This document shows, one piece after another, positions 1 through 7,710 of a stretch of DNA of 55,413 nt (position 1 is its first letter; the number at the start of each line of letters is the position of its first letter). The stretch is taken from contig QHYI01000113.1 of the NCBI GenBank assembly GCA_003223245.1, positions 1 to 55,413 on the forward strand, written 5' to 3'. Source of the DNA: Acidobacteriota bacterium. Lineage in GTDB: Bacteria > Acidobacteriota > Terriglobia > Acidiferrales > UBA7541. The notes under the pieces are model-generated. The model was not told where the DNA came from, did no database searches, and was given only the letters and a program-made list of their open reading frames with translations. The translations under genes were made by a program, and so were the position numbers.

Positions 1-607
1 CGCCGCGAAATAGCCCTCGAACGTTTTGTGATAGTCCATGTGCTCGCGCGTCAGGTTGGTGAACACCGCGACCTGGAAATGGCAGCCCCACAAGCGGTCC
101 AACCAGAGCGCGTGCGAGCTCGCCTCGAGGACCGCGAACTTTCCACCGCCGCCGCGGATTTCTGCGAAAAACCTCTGAAGATCCACGGACTCGGGAGTGG
201 TGTTCGGCGCGGGATAGTCGCCTAGCGGCGTGTGGTAGGCGATGGTGCCAAACAAACCGGTCTTGGCCCCGGAAGCCTTAATGATGGCGTCCACGAGCGA
301 AGCGGTGGTGGTCTTTCCGTTGGTTCCTCGCCAGCGCCCTCCGCGCCTGTTTTACTTCAATCCAAGCCGCTCCACTCGCGAGTTTCACCGGCCCCGGTTC
401 TTCGCTGGCAATGGCCACAGCGCCCCGTCTTACCGCGTCTTCGATAAACGTATTTCCGTCCACTTGCGCGCCGTGCAGCGCAAAAAACAGCGCGCCCTTC
501 TCGACTTTGCGCGAATCACAAGTCACCTGCTGGATCTCGAGGCGCTCGGCGGCAGACAGAATCTTAGCCTCCACGCCACGCAGCAGCTCACTCAGTTTTT
601 TCCCCAT
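1..607 (-). pseudogene. murE: UDP-N-acetylmuramyl-tripeptide synthetase MurE, partial and frameshifted
   Basis: MurE adds the third peptide residue to UDP-MurNAc-L-Ala-D-Glu in the cytoplasm. The N-terminal domain starts at the ATG at 607 (MGKKLSELL) and contains the usual CDSRKV...GALFFALHG segment. Near 330 the frame breaks: ARRALA is followed directly, in another frame, by GTNGKTTTASLV and then by a normal MurE core (APNTTPES, EASSHAL, FTNLTREHMDYH) that runs off the left edge. Compared with the family, about 20 codons between ARRALA and the P-loop are missing, so the break is an out-of-frame deletion rather than a single-base slip. It lies downstream of ftsI in a dcw cluster, so an intact copy is expected to be essential. 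An assembly or sequence error is as likely as true decay. Gene identity is certain; functional status is not. Confidence 0.85.
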
Positions 608-701
608 CTTCGACTCGGTGGCTTGGACAGAGTGTTTCCGAGGCGTGTCCCGCTCGGTGGTGGGCTTCACCAGTTTATTGTGCCCCAATGCCATCTTCAT
701 C

Positions 702-2843
702 CTAATGCCTGCGCTTTCGTTTCGGCCTGGCAATTTTGGGGGCCGGTGCCCCGAATTGCACGGTCAGCTTCGCCCCAGGCCGCACCTTCAACCCCGCCGC
801 CGGCGCTTGACTTGTTGCAAGACCGCTGCCAACCAAAAAGGGATCCAGGCCCAGCTTCAGACACCTCTTGGTGACTTCGCGCATGGTCTTTCCGGCGAAG
901 TCGGGAATAAGAATGTCGCCGCCTTCATCGACAGCCACGGTCACAGCTGGCATATGGTTGTTGGCGCTCCGCGCATTTGTCCCGGAGGACTTGGCTGGGG
1001 GTAGGTCCGGTAGAGCAGCGAAATCAGTTGGAGTGAAGTCCGCGAGCGCTGCTAAGTGTGATGCATTTCTATCCTTGTAGGCAACTTGAATCAACCGGGG
1101 CTCGATGGGCACGTCGCGCGGCACATCCAGATACGGCAGCGCTTGCTCGGCAATGCGCTTGAAAACCGGCGCTGCTACCTGTCCGCCTTCGTGTTCTCCC
1201 ACGGGCGAATCCAGCGAGACGAGAATTGTCACCGCAGGATTATTGATTGGCGCAAACCCGGTGAAGGAAGCAATCAGTTGCGTGCGGGAATAGCGACCCG
1301 TGGTGGGATCAATTTTTTGCGCCGTGCCGGTCTTTCCTGCGGCGGTCCAGCCATCCAAGTGTGCAAGCGGCCCCGTGCCGTTCAGAATCACGCCTTCCAT
1401 CAACCGCCGGAGCGTCGCGGCCGTATCGGGCCGGATGACACGCTTTGCCTCAACAGGAGTGAGTGGTCCTTCCGGAGGCAGAACCTGATTGTCGCGGCGC
1501 AGTTGCGCCACCACATGAGGCCTGTAAAGAAGCCCTCCGTTGGCGATCGCCGAAACGGCAGTAACGAGCTGGATGGGCGTGACACCCACCTCCTGCCCCA
1601 TCGAAATCGATCCGATGGAGATTGCCGACCAATTCTCCAGCCGCCGCACCAATCCCCTGCTTTCCCCAGGCAGGTCCACGCCGGTAAGCTGGCCGAATCC
1701 GAACGCGCGAATGTAATCGTAGAATTTCGGTGCGCCCAACCGGAGCGCAATCTTGATTGCTCCGACGTCGCTCGATTGCGCCAGGATGTCCGAAACTCGC
1801 AGCAAGCCGAATGGCTTGTGGTCGCGAATACGGTGTCCCGCCAAGTACACGGCGCCGTTTTCGCAGTCAAACACTTCTTCCGGCCGGATGATGTCCTGAT
1901 CGAAGGCCGCCGCCAAAGTAATCAGCTTGAATGTGGATCCCGGCTCATAAAGAGCGCTAACGGCGCGGTCCATCCGCGCTTCGGCTGACGCCTCATTTGC
2001 GGCGTTGGGATTAAACTTCGGCCAGTTTGCCAACGCGAGAATTTCCCCCGTGTTGGGATTCATCACCACGACCGTCCCAGCCTGCGCATGGGTCTTGGCA
2101 ATAACCGCGGCAAGTTCGCGTTCCGCTATGTATTGAATCTGCTCGTCGATCGTGAGGACTACGTCCGCGCCGCGTTCGCGCTGAGCTTCCACTCCATCAA
2201 ACCAGCGCTGCCGCGCGTCCGCCAGCATCACGAATTTTTCGCTCTTGCCGCGAATTTGGTTGTCCAGCTCGTACTCGATTCCGCCGAGGCCTTTTTCGTC
2301 GAGATCCACAAAGCCCAGAACATGAGCAGCAAGGTCGCGCTTGGGATAAATGCGCTGGTTCTCTTTCTGAAAGTAAATACCTTTCAAATTCAGCGCCTCG
2401 ACTGCTTCTTTTTTGTCAGGCGGTACTTTGCGGGCAATCCAAACGAAATTCTGCGCTGAGCTCAGTTTTGCTTCCAGTACGTCGACCGGAATTCCCAGCA
2501 CCCTCGAAAGCAATTGCGCTGCAAGCTGAGGATCCCCAACATCAATGGGATCCGCGAACACCGAGTCCACGGGAATGCTCATCGCCAGCGGATCCATGTT
2601 GCGGTCGTAGACGGAGCCGCGCTTCGGGGTGATTTCGATGGTGCGTTGCTGCTGTCGAGCCGCGCTTAGAAGGTATTCCCGGTGACGGACGAGTTGCAGG
2701 TAGCCCAGTCTGAAGAGAACCGCGACGAAGCAAACGAGAATTAGGCTGGCAACAAGGAGGAGCCGCTCGCTCGCCGTGAACTCATGCCGGTCCATCACTC
2801 GTTTGCGGTCAGCCTTCACGACGTGCGCGCGGTTTCGGGACAT
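702..2843 (-). CDS. ftsI: Penicillin-binding protein FtsI/PBP3-like, with C-terminal PASTA domain
   Basis: Septal peptidoglycan transpeptidase anchored in the inner membrane. One N-terminal membrane segment (about residues 27-48) is followed by the dimerisation domain (RGSVYDRN motif) and the transpeptidase domain with the three active-site motifs: STFK (serine near residue 303), SSD and KTGTAQK. The last 60 or so residues form a PASTA repeat (VRPGAKLTVQF), which is absent from E. coli FtsI but common in acidobacterial and Gram-positive homologues. It sits between ftsL and murE on the same strand, as expected in a dcw cluster. The start is uncertain: a GTG at 2876 and ATGs at 2843 and 2795 are all in frame and none has a clear ribosome binding site; 2843 is chosen because it keeps a short basic cytoplasmic tail. 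Confidence 0.93.
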   Translation of the reverse strand: MSRNRAHVVKADRKRVMDRHEFTASERLLLVASLILVCFVAVLFRLGYLQLVRHREYLLSAARQQQRTIEITPKRGSVYDRNMDPLAMSIPVDSVFADPIDVGDPQLAAQLLSRVLGIPVDVLEAKLSSAQNFVWIARKVPPDKKEAVEALNLKGIYFQKENQRIYPKRDLAAHVLGFVDLDEKGLGGIEYELDNQIRGKSEKFVMLADARQRWFDGVEAQRERGADVVLTIDEQIQYIAERELAAVIAKTHAQAGTVVVMNPNTGEILALANWPKFNPNAANEASAEARMDRAVSALYEPGSTFKLITLAAAFDQDIIRPEEVFDCENGAVYLAGHRIRDHKPFGLLRVSDILAQSSDVGAIKIALRLGAPKFYDYIRAFGFGQLTGVDLPGESRGLVRRLENWSAISIGSISMGQEVGVTPIQLVTAVSAIANGGLLYRPHVVAQLRRDNQVLPPEGPLTPVEAKRVIRPDTAATLRRLMEGVILNGTGPLAHLDGWTAAGKTGTAQKIDPTTGRYSRTQLIASFTGFAPINNPAVTILVSLDSPVGEHEGGQVAAPVFKRIAEQALPYLDVPRDVPIEPRLIQVAYKDRNASHLAALADFTPTDFAALPDLPPAKSSGTNARSANNHMPAVTVAVDEGGDILIPDFAGKTMREVTKRCLKLGLDPFLVGSGLATSQAPAAGLKVRPGAKLTVQFGAPAPKIARPKRKRRH

Positions 2844-2936
2844 GATGGGTTCAGTTCGGCCAACGCACCGCCTCACGGTTCATTGTTGGGGGTGCAAAAT
2901 TCTGAGGATTTCCGTAAACCTCGCCCGCGAGCAAAC

Positions 2937-3353
2937 TTATTGCGAATTGTTCTGCCGCAGGAATCTCGCCGCGGCTACTTGCGCTCCCGGCGGAGATTCG
3001 TACTCCCGCACTTGCGTCGGCAGCGGCTCCGTCAAGCCCAACTGGCGGCGCGCAATCACGTCAATGCGCATCGGGTTTCTCAAGCTGGCAATCTCCAGTT
3101 TTAGGGAAGAATTCAGCGTCGCCGCTTTCACCTGCTTTGCCTTGACTTGCTCCAATTGGAAGCTCAGATCGATGCAGCGAAAATGCTGGTAGATGTAAAG
3201 CATGAAAAAAGCAGCCACCACCGTGCCGAGCGCCAGCATGCGGTAGTAATATCGCAGCTTGACCGGTTCAAACCGGCGCACCAGGCGCGAATTGTCAATT
3301 CTCTTTACGGTTTGGAACTCGCGCATCGGCCTTACTTTTCTCCTGCTGGTCAT
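2937..3353 (-). CDS. ftsL: Cell division protein FtsL-like
   Basis: Small bitopic membrane protein of the divisome. A basic N-terminal tail (MTSRRKVRPM) leads to one transmembrane segment at about residues 44-60, then a coiled-coil-like stretch (LSFQLEQVKAKQVKAATLNSSLKLEI) and the short conserved NPMRIDVIARRQLGL block typical of FtsL/FtsB-type proteins. It lies exactly between rsmH and ftsI, which is the main support for the name because FtsL sequences diverge strongly. The ATG at 3353 comes 2 bases after the rsmH stop codon, so translation is probably coupled. Confidence 0.82.
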   Translation of the reverse strand: MTSRRKVRPMREFQTVKRIDNSRLVRRFEPVKLRYYYRMLALGTVVAAFFMLYIYQHFRCIDLSFQLEQVKAKQVKAATLNSSLKLEIASLRNPMRIDVIARRQLGLTEPLPTQVREYESPPGAQVAAARFLRQNNSQ

Positions 3354-3355
3354 GA

Positions 3356-4258
3356 CTACACTCTTTCCGCGCACCGCAGTTTCGCGCTTCGCGAACGCGG
3401 GTTGCCCGCCATCTCTTCCCTGGTGGGCTGGATTACATGTTTCGTTAGTACGCGGAGCGTTCCCGCCCGCTCGCCTTCCTGAAACGCACGCTTAACGAGG
3501 CGATCCTCCCGCGAGTGGTAGCTCAGCACCACCCAGCGTCCGCCCGAATTCATTGCGGCGGGGGTCCGAGAAAGAAACTGCCCGAGTTCCTCCAACTCTC
3601 GATTCACCGCTATCCGCAGCGCCAGAAACGTTTTTGTTGCGGGATGCAGTTTCTGCCTTCCCCATTGTTTTCGAACCCCTGCCACAACCGCTGCCAGGTG
3701 CGCAGTGTCGCGTATTGGGCGCGCTCTCACGATCGCCCTGGCGATCCTTCTGGAATCGTGCTCATCCGCTTCGTGGTAGAGCAAATCGGCCAACTCCCGC
3801 TCCGGCCATCGATTCACAATGTCGTCTGCCGTCAATTCATTCTCGGTATTCATACGCATGTCCAGCGGACCAGCCTCGCGAAAAGAAAAACCTCGCGCCG
3901 CCTGGTCAAGCTGCATGCTCGAAACTCCCAAGTCGGCCAAGACCCCGTCCGCCGGCGGAATCCCCAACTCGCGTGCGACCTCCACAATCCTCGAGAACGG
4001 GGCGTGCACCGCTGTCACTTTCGCCCCAAAGATCCTCAGCCGCTCTCGCGCCATGGCGAGCGCCTGTGCGTCCCGGTCCAGACTGATCAGCCTGCCAGAG
4101 GTCAACCTCTCTGCAATTGGCGCCGAGTGCCCGCCCGCCCCTAACGTGGCGTCGATGTACGTTCCGTCCGGCTTTACGCGTAGCCATTCGAGCACCTCTC
4201 CCAACATCACCGGCATATGTGGCGGATTGTTGCTTTCTCGCCACTCGCCACTCGCCAT
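3356..4258 (-). CDS. rsmH: 16S rRNA (cytosine-1402-N4)-methyltransferase RsmH
   Basis: SAM-dependent methyltransferase that modifies C1402 of 16S rRNA. The sequence begins with the family signature HMPVMLGEVLEWL, followed by the SAM-binding loop DATLGAGGH and later GVLADLGVSSMQLD, ALRIAVNRELEEL and the SYHSREDRLVKRAF block near the C-terminus; length (300 aa) is normal. The start at 4258 is preceded by an AAGGGA Shine-Dalgarno overlapping the mraZ stop, so it is preferred over the ATG at 4216, although the extra 14 residues are not conserved and derive from a short tandem repeat (gccactc). Second gene of the dcw cluster. Confidence 0.95.
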   Translation of the reverse strand: MASGEWRESNNPPHMPVMLGEVLEWLRVKPDGTYIDATLGAGGHSAPIAERLTSGRLISLDRDAQALAMARERLRIFGAKVTAVHAPFSRIVEVARELGIPPADGVLADLGVSSMQLDQAARGFSFREAGPLDMRMNTENELTADDIVNRWPERELADLLYHEADEHDSRRIARAIVRARPIRDTAHLAAVVAGVRKQWGRQKLHPATKTFLALRIAVNRELEELGQFLSRTPAAMNSGGRWVVLSYHSREDRLVKRAFQEGERAGTLRVLTKHVIQPTREEMAGNPRSRSAKLRCAERV

Positions 4259-4266
4259 CTCTTCCC

Positions 4267-4707
4267 TTAAATCCCCAAGTCTTCCAATGCCTTGTCGTCC
4301 TCGTCCGTGTACGGCTCGTTCTTGAGTTGATCCAGCATCCGCGTATGATTCATCACTTCCAAATAGTCCAGGTTGCCCAGCACGTCCACGTCTCCCTTGG
4401 TCTGGGCCGATTCCCGGAGCACGGGTGGCAGAAGCAGCCTGCCCTGCCCGTCCAGTTCCACGGTTTGCCCGTAGTAGCTGGTGCGCATCAAAAACTTCCG
4501 CTTCGCCCGGTTTGCGCTCGGCATCTTCTCTAGCTTGTCTTCAATCTCCGACCAAACCTTCATCGGATAAATCCGGGCCGTCTCACCGGTCGTGCTGGTG
4601 ATGTAAAACTGGTTGCCGTACTCCTTCAATTGCTCGAGAAACACCGCGGGTATCTTCAGACGCCCCTTCTCGTCGACCTTGGCCGGACAGTTTCCCCGCA
4701 GCTTCAT
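4267..4707 (-). CDS. mraZ: Transcriptional regulator MraZ
   Basis: DNA-binding SpoVT/AbrB-fold protein that represses its own dcw operon. Two tandem MraZ domains are visible: the first begins LRGNCPAKVDEKGRLKIP, the second YGQTVELDGQGRLLLPPVLRE. With the ATG at 4707 the protein is 146 aa, close to the family norm; a GTG at 4761 would add 18 poorly conserved residues. It is the first gene of the minus-strand division cluster and is followed by rsmH after 8 bases. A matching operator lies upstream (4834-4871). Confidence 0.94.
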   Translation of the reverse strand: MKLRGNCPAKVDEKGRLKIPAVFLEQLKEYGNQFYITSTTGETARIYPMKVWSEIEDKLEKMPSANRAKRKFLMRTSYYGQTVELDGQGRLLLPPVLRESAQTKGDVDVLGNLDYLEVMNHTRMLDQLKNEPYTDEDDKALEDLGI

Positions 4708-4833
4708 ATGCACCGCACAGTTCGACCCGGTTGCGAGGATCGAACGCGAAAATGTGGTCACGAATGGTCAAAATGTCCGCTTTGGCCACAAGTTGCGCCG
4801 AGCTTCTACTTTGCCCTACAATTTTCTAGCGAA

Positions 4834-4897
4834 TGCCCCTGCATCCCACTTTCTACCACTTTGCGCCCCATGCTACCCTCTTTTGTGCGCTTGTCAA
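4834..4897 (-). promoter_or_regulatory. dcw cluster promoter with MraZ operator
   Basis: Reading the minus strand, TTGACA (4897-4892) and TAGCAT (4875-4870), spaced 16 bp, form a sigma-70-like promoter. Immediately downstream are four G-rich units at 10-bp intervals (TGGGG, GTGG, GTGGG, GGGG between 4870 and 4835), the known pattern of MraZ boxes, which are TGGGN direct repeats separated by 5 bp. The overlap of operator and start region fits autorepression. The promoter assignment is by eye only. Confidence 0.7.
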
Positions 4898-5063
4898 GAG
4901 AAAACATGCGTTTTGGTGAAAAAAGTTGTGAAAATGAGACGAGGATTCGCCCTAGCTTTTCATGCGCAACGAATTGTGGGTCATGCTGATATTGTCTTCA
5001 ACATTTAGCGGTGGGGTTCCAGAAGCGCCCGCAGGCAAGAACGAGCTTCGTGAGAATTAAGTA

Positions 5064-5477
5064 CTAATTGTGCCGCCCGGAGCTTCTCGGTCTGGCGGTT
5101 TCGGATTCTATTTTCGCCACGGTTATCGTATTCGTCTTCGGATCGAGTGTGCCAACGACTTTCACCTTCTGCCCCGCCCATCCCTCTGCCACGGCCTGCG
5201 CCTGGAGCTTGTAAACGTTGTCCTTGGCCTGTAGCACGTATCTTCCGCCGCGTTCCTTGACACAATAGCGGGCACACTCAGCATTCGTTCTGATTTCCGG
5301 CTTCATCTGTATCATTTCCTTGTGAGACTGGCTTAGCGAATGCACGTTCAGCGCGCACTGCGTGTCGGCGATCTCGCCCAGGAAGGTCTTCTCGCCTGCT
5401 CCGCGCACGCGGGCCGCATTAAAGGCGCCCCCAATCAGCACCGCGATAAAGATAATTGTTCCTGATTTGTTGGTCAT
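5064..5477 (-). CDS. Small exported protein, DUF5818-like
   Basis: A 137-aa protein with an N-terminal signal peptide (MTNKSGTIIFIAVLIGGAF...). The mature part has the pattern GEIADTQCA, a HxxxxxH stretch, ECARYCVKERGG and then a beta-rich end (YVL..VYKL..QKVKVVGTLD..TITVAKI) that looks like a small OB-like barrel. This arrangement is common in acidobacterial exported proteins of unknown function; C41, C68 and C72 with nearby histidines could bind metal or haem, but that is inference. ATG at 5477 has a GGGAGAG ribosome binding site. It is the fourth gene of the porin-cytochrome-CuA operon, 46 bp after the third. Confidence 0.75.
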   Translation of the reverse strand: MTNKSGTIIFIAVLIGGAFNAARVRGAGEKTFLGEIADTQCALNVHSLSQSHKEMIQMKPEIRTNAECARYCVKERGGRYVLQAKDNVYKLQAQAVAEGWAGQKVKVVGTLDPKTNTITVAKIESETARPRSSGRHN

Positions 5478-5523
5478 TCGTTTCTCTCCCTGCCTGCGAG
5501 AGGATTGCGGCCGCAACAACGGT

Positions 5524-5967
5524 TCACGGCTGCACGACAAGCTTCATTTCCATCCCTTCGTGGTCCTGGCTGCAGATCACGGTGCATACCACCACGTATT
5601 CTACTGCTTCGTTGGGCGCCGTCACCGAGAATTCCTGAACGCCCGGTTTCAGCAGGAAGTCCCACCCATCGACAGGGCTCCTATCCTTGGCGCGGAGCAA
5701 GCTGAAGCCATGAATCGCGCCGTCGCGATTGACGTTTTTCGCCTTCTTCGCCGTGATCCGCAACGTAAGTGGCTCGCCCGCCTTAACGGTAATTACAGGT
5801 TGCTTCTGCCCCGCCATTTTATATCGGCTATCGTGGTCCGCCAGGATTTCAATCACGCGTAATGCCGGTTGTGGGCTCTGTCCCCAAGCCGAGGCGCATA
5901 GCGCCAGCGCAACTAGAGGCCAGCGCCAAAGGAACATTGTTTTCAGAAAGCCGGTGTTCGGTCTCAT
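5524..5967 (-). CDS. Periplasmic cupredoxin with CuA-type binding motif
   Basis: A 147-aa exported protein with a signal peptide ending near AWGQ (residue 30) and a single cupredoxin domain. The C-terminal loop C128-x3-C132-x3-H136-x2-M139 (CTVICSQDHEGM), with H86 upstream (IHGF), reproduces the binuclear CuA ligand set of cytochrome c oxidase subunit II and nitrous oxide reductase. No membrane anchor or oxidase subunit I is nearby, so it is a free-standing CuA protein, probably a periplasmic electron carrier. Its ATG overlaps the cytochrome stop (ATGA at 5964-5967), implying coupled translation. Copper ligation is deduced from the motif; the redox partner is unknown. Confidence 0.82.
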   Translation of the reverse strand: MRPNTGFLKTMFLWRWPLVALALCASAWGQSPQPALRVIEILADHDSRYKMAGQKQPVITVKAGEPLTLRITAKKAKNVNRDGAIHGFSLLRAKDRSPVDGWDFLLKPGVQEFSVTAPNEAVEYVVVCTVICSQDHEGMEMKLVVQP

Positions 5968-6332
5968 TGCGTCATGTACTTCAAGATCAGGCGCATGTCC
6001 TCATCGGTGAGCATGGCTCGCACTCTCATGTGTCGAATCGCCGTGGCCATCACTCTCGGCGGAAACTTATGCGGCGGCTGATGACAGCGCCCGCAATTCG
6101 TGCGGAACCGCTTTTCGCCCTCTATTCGCGCTGCTCTGTCTTCGCTTGCGGAGCTTCTAAAAGCCTGCGGGGACGCACGGTCATGGCTCGGGATGGAATT
6201 GGTAGCCGAAAGGCCGGCAGTTGCCGCGGATTCCGAAGCCTTTTCCGATTCTTTGTGCTCCTGGGCAATCGCAGTTCGGACCAGGCAGGCCGTCACGCCA
6301 AAACAGCAAAACAGCATCCAATTTCGCCTCAT
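5964..6332 (-). CDS. Exported monohaem cytochrome c
   Basis: A 122-aa protein with a signal peptide (MRRNWMLFCCFG...TAIA-QE), a low-complexity Ser/Ala/Glu linker of about 45 residues and a short class I-like cytochrome c domain containing one haem-binding site C80-G-R-C83-H84. Candidate distal methionine ligands are M95, M102 or M107 (VMATAIRHMRVRAML). The domain ends with the usual helix (LTDEDMRLILKYM). The ATG at 6332 overlaps the stop codon of the upstream beta-barrel gene (ATGA, 6329-6332) and its own stop overlaps the CuA protein start, so the three genes form one translational unit. Confidence 0.85.
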   Translation of the reverse strand: MRRNWMLFCCFGVTACLVRTAIAQEHKESEKASESAATAGLSATNSIPSHDRASPQAFRSSASEDRAARIEGEKRFRTNCGRCHQPPHKFPPRVMATAIRHMRVRAMLTDEDMRLILKYMTQ

Positions 6333-7429
6333 TGCGCGCTCCCTGTTGGCCCGAGCGGAACGACAAATCGATACGTAAGGGCCATGGTCCAAACATTCAG
6401 GTTCCCCGCAGCACTAAATTGGCGCCCGTAATTGCTGGAAGCCTTCAATCCATCCATGAAGTAGTAGTTCACGCCGAATTCGAACTCTTTGGTATTCACC
6501 GAGGGCAGCGCGTCGTTGGGCAGCTCTCCGGCAAAAAACTGCTGATACCTCGCGACGAGTTGCGTGCGCCGCATTTTGTTTCGCAAGAACGGGAGCTGGC
6601 TCAGTTTGTAGGCGGGTTCTACCCAATAGCCGCTGCCGCGCCTGGAATGGGCATATTCGCCGCGGATGTCCAGCGGGAGAGGCGTCGGTTGCCAGATCGT
6701 ATGAAAGCCAAAGAGATTCGATCGCTCCTGTTGCAGCAAATGCTGGAAGGAGCCCCCGATTTCCAGTCTCTCGCTGGGCACAAAAATCCCAGCACGCAGC
6801 CCGGCAAATCGGTCGGAATCGACCGGGCTCCTCGTCGAGAGCGCCGAAAAGTAAGCCGTGTAGTTGATGTTGAGCTGCGGATGCGCCTTAAACCCTCCCC
6901 GAATCATCGTCCCAGTGCTGGCGTTGCTTGGCCCGATTCCGATGGGCAGAATCAGCGGGTCAGACTGCAAGTTTCGAATCCACGCCGGATAGAGCCGTTC
7001 GTTGAATATGCCAAAAGGCGTCAGGAATCGGCCCACAGTTACCGTCATGTAAGAATTCGCGATGAAATCGATTTGGGCGTATTCGACTTCCTTTTGAACA
7101 GGGCCACCGTGAAACCCGCTTCTTCCCGGCACTTGAACCAAGTCGTTTTCGAACGTCGCGCGCGTTTCGAACAGCCATCTCTGCCCGATGGGCAGAAGCA
7201 CCACCGGCGCGGCAATGGGATGCAAATCGGGTTGCCCGCCGGTGAAATTGGTGATAAAGCCCACGCTGCCCTGAAGTAAGGGGACGGGCTTGACGTCCTC
7301 GTCTGACACCCCCTGGGCGGACACCGGAGTGGCGAATGGATTTAAGGCCAAGGCGAAGGACAGCAGCGCAAGCCCCGCACGGGCTCGAAGGCGATCTGCC
7401 GAAATCAGGAACGTTCTGGTCTTCTTCAC
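6329..7429 (-). CDS. Outer-membrane beta-barrel (porin-like) protein
   Basis: A 366-aa protein with a signal peptide (LALLSFALALNPFATPVSAQG) and a sequence dominated by alternating-hydrophobicity strands ending in aromatic residues (GSVGFITNF, LFETRATFEND, IDFIANSYMTVTVGRFLTPFGIF, LNINYTAYFSA, FEFGVNYYF). The size suggests about 14-18 strands. The motif GRFLTPFGIFNERLYP resembles phosphate-selective and other Acidobacteria/Bacteroidetes porins, but I cannot name the family. The GTG at 7429 with GAGG six bases upstream is preferred to a TTG at 7441. First gene of the operon with cytochrome c and CuA protein, so it may be a conduit component rather than a nutrient porin; that is inference. Confidence 0.75.
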   Translation of the reverse strand: MKKTRTFLISADRLRARAGLALLSFALALNPFATPVSAQGVSDEDVKPVPLLQGSVGFITNFTGGQPDLHPIAAPVVLLPIGQRWLFETRATFENDLVQVPGRSGFHGGPVQKEVEYAQIDFIANSYMTVTVGRFLTPFGIFNERLYPAWIRNLQSDPLILPIGIGPSNASTGTMIRGGFKAHPQLNINYTAYFSALSTRSPVDSDRFAGLRAGIFVPSERLEIGGSFQHLLQQERSNLFGFHTIWQPTPLPLDIRGEYAHSRRGSGYWVEPAYKLSQLPFLRNKMRRTQLVARYQQFFAGELPNDALPSVNTKEFEFGVNYYFMDGLKASSNYGRQFSAAGNLNVWTMALTYRFVVPLGPTGSAQ

Positions 7430-7441
7430 ACCCCACCTCAA

Positions 7442-7710
7442 AATGACCGGCTTGGGCTTTAAAATCTAGCTTGGGTAAGGTCGCTTGGGAACGTCAAGTC
7501 ACGTTATGGATTGTGTGTCCGGTTTGGTAAGTGGCGTCTAGTCGCAGGCAATTTTCATTGCAATAGCCCTTGCCCGAACCGCGCTGACTTTTTCACACTG
7601 CCGCTAGCCTCGTGCTTCTCCAAAGTTCAGCCATTCCAAGCATTGCCCATCCCCGTTACCTGCAGCTCGCCCTTCCTTTTTGGTCCGATACGTGCTAGTT
7701 TAAGCGCCTG
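7442..7710. other. Divergent intergenic region between porin operon and pqqB
   Basis: This 269-bp stretch must hold the promoters for both the minus-strand porin operon and the plus-strand pqq operon. No pqqA peptide gene (Glu-x3-Tyr core) could be found here on either strand, and no clear operator or riboswitch was seen. A stretch CTTGGGTAAGG and TTTAAAATCTAG near 7457-7470 is A/T-rich and could be part of the porin promoter, but it is not convincing. Confidence 0.4.

Noticed and set aside
7500-7710. pqqA peptide gene upstream of pqqB
   Set aside because: No short frame with the Glu-x3-Tyr core was found on either strand in the gap.
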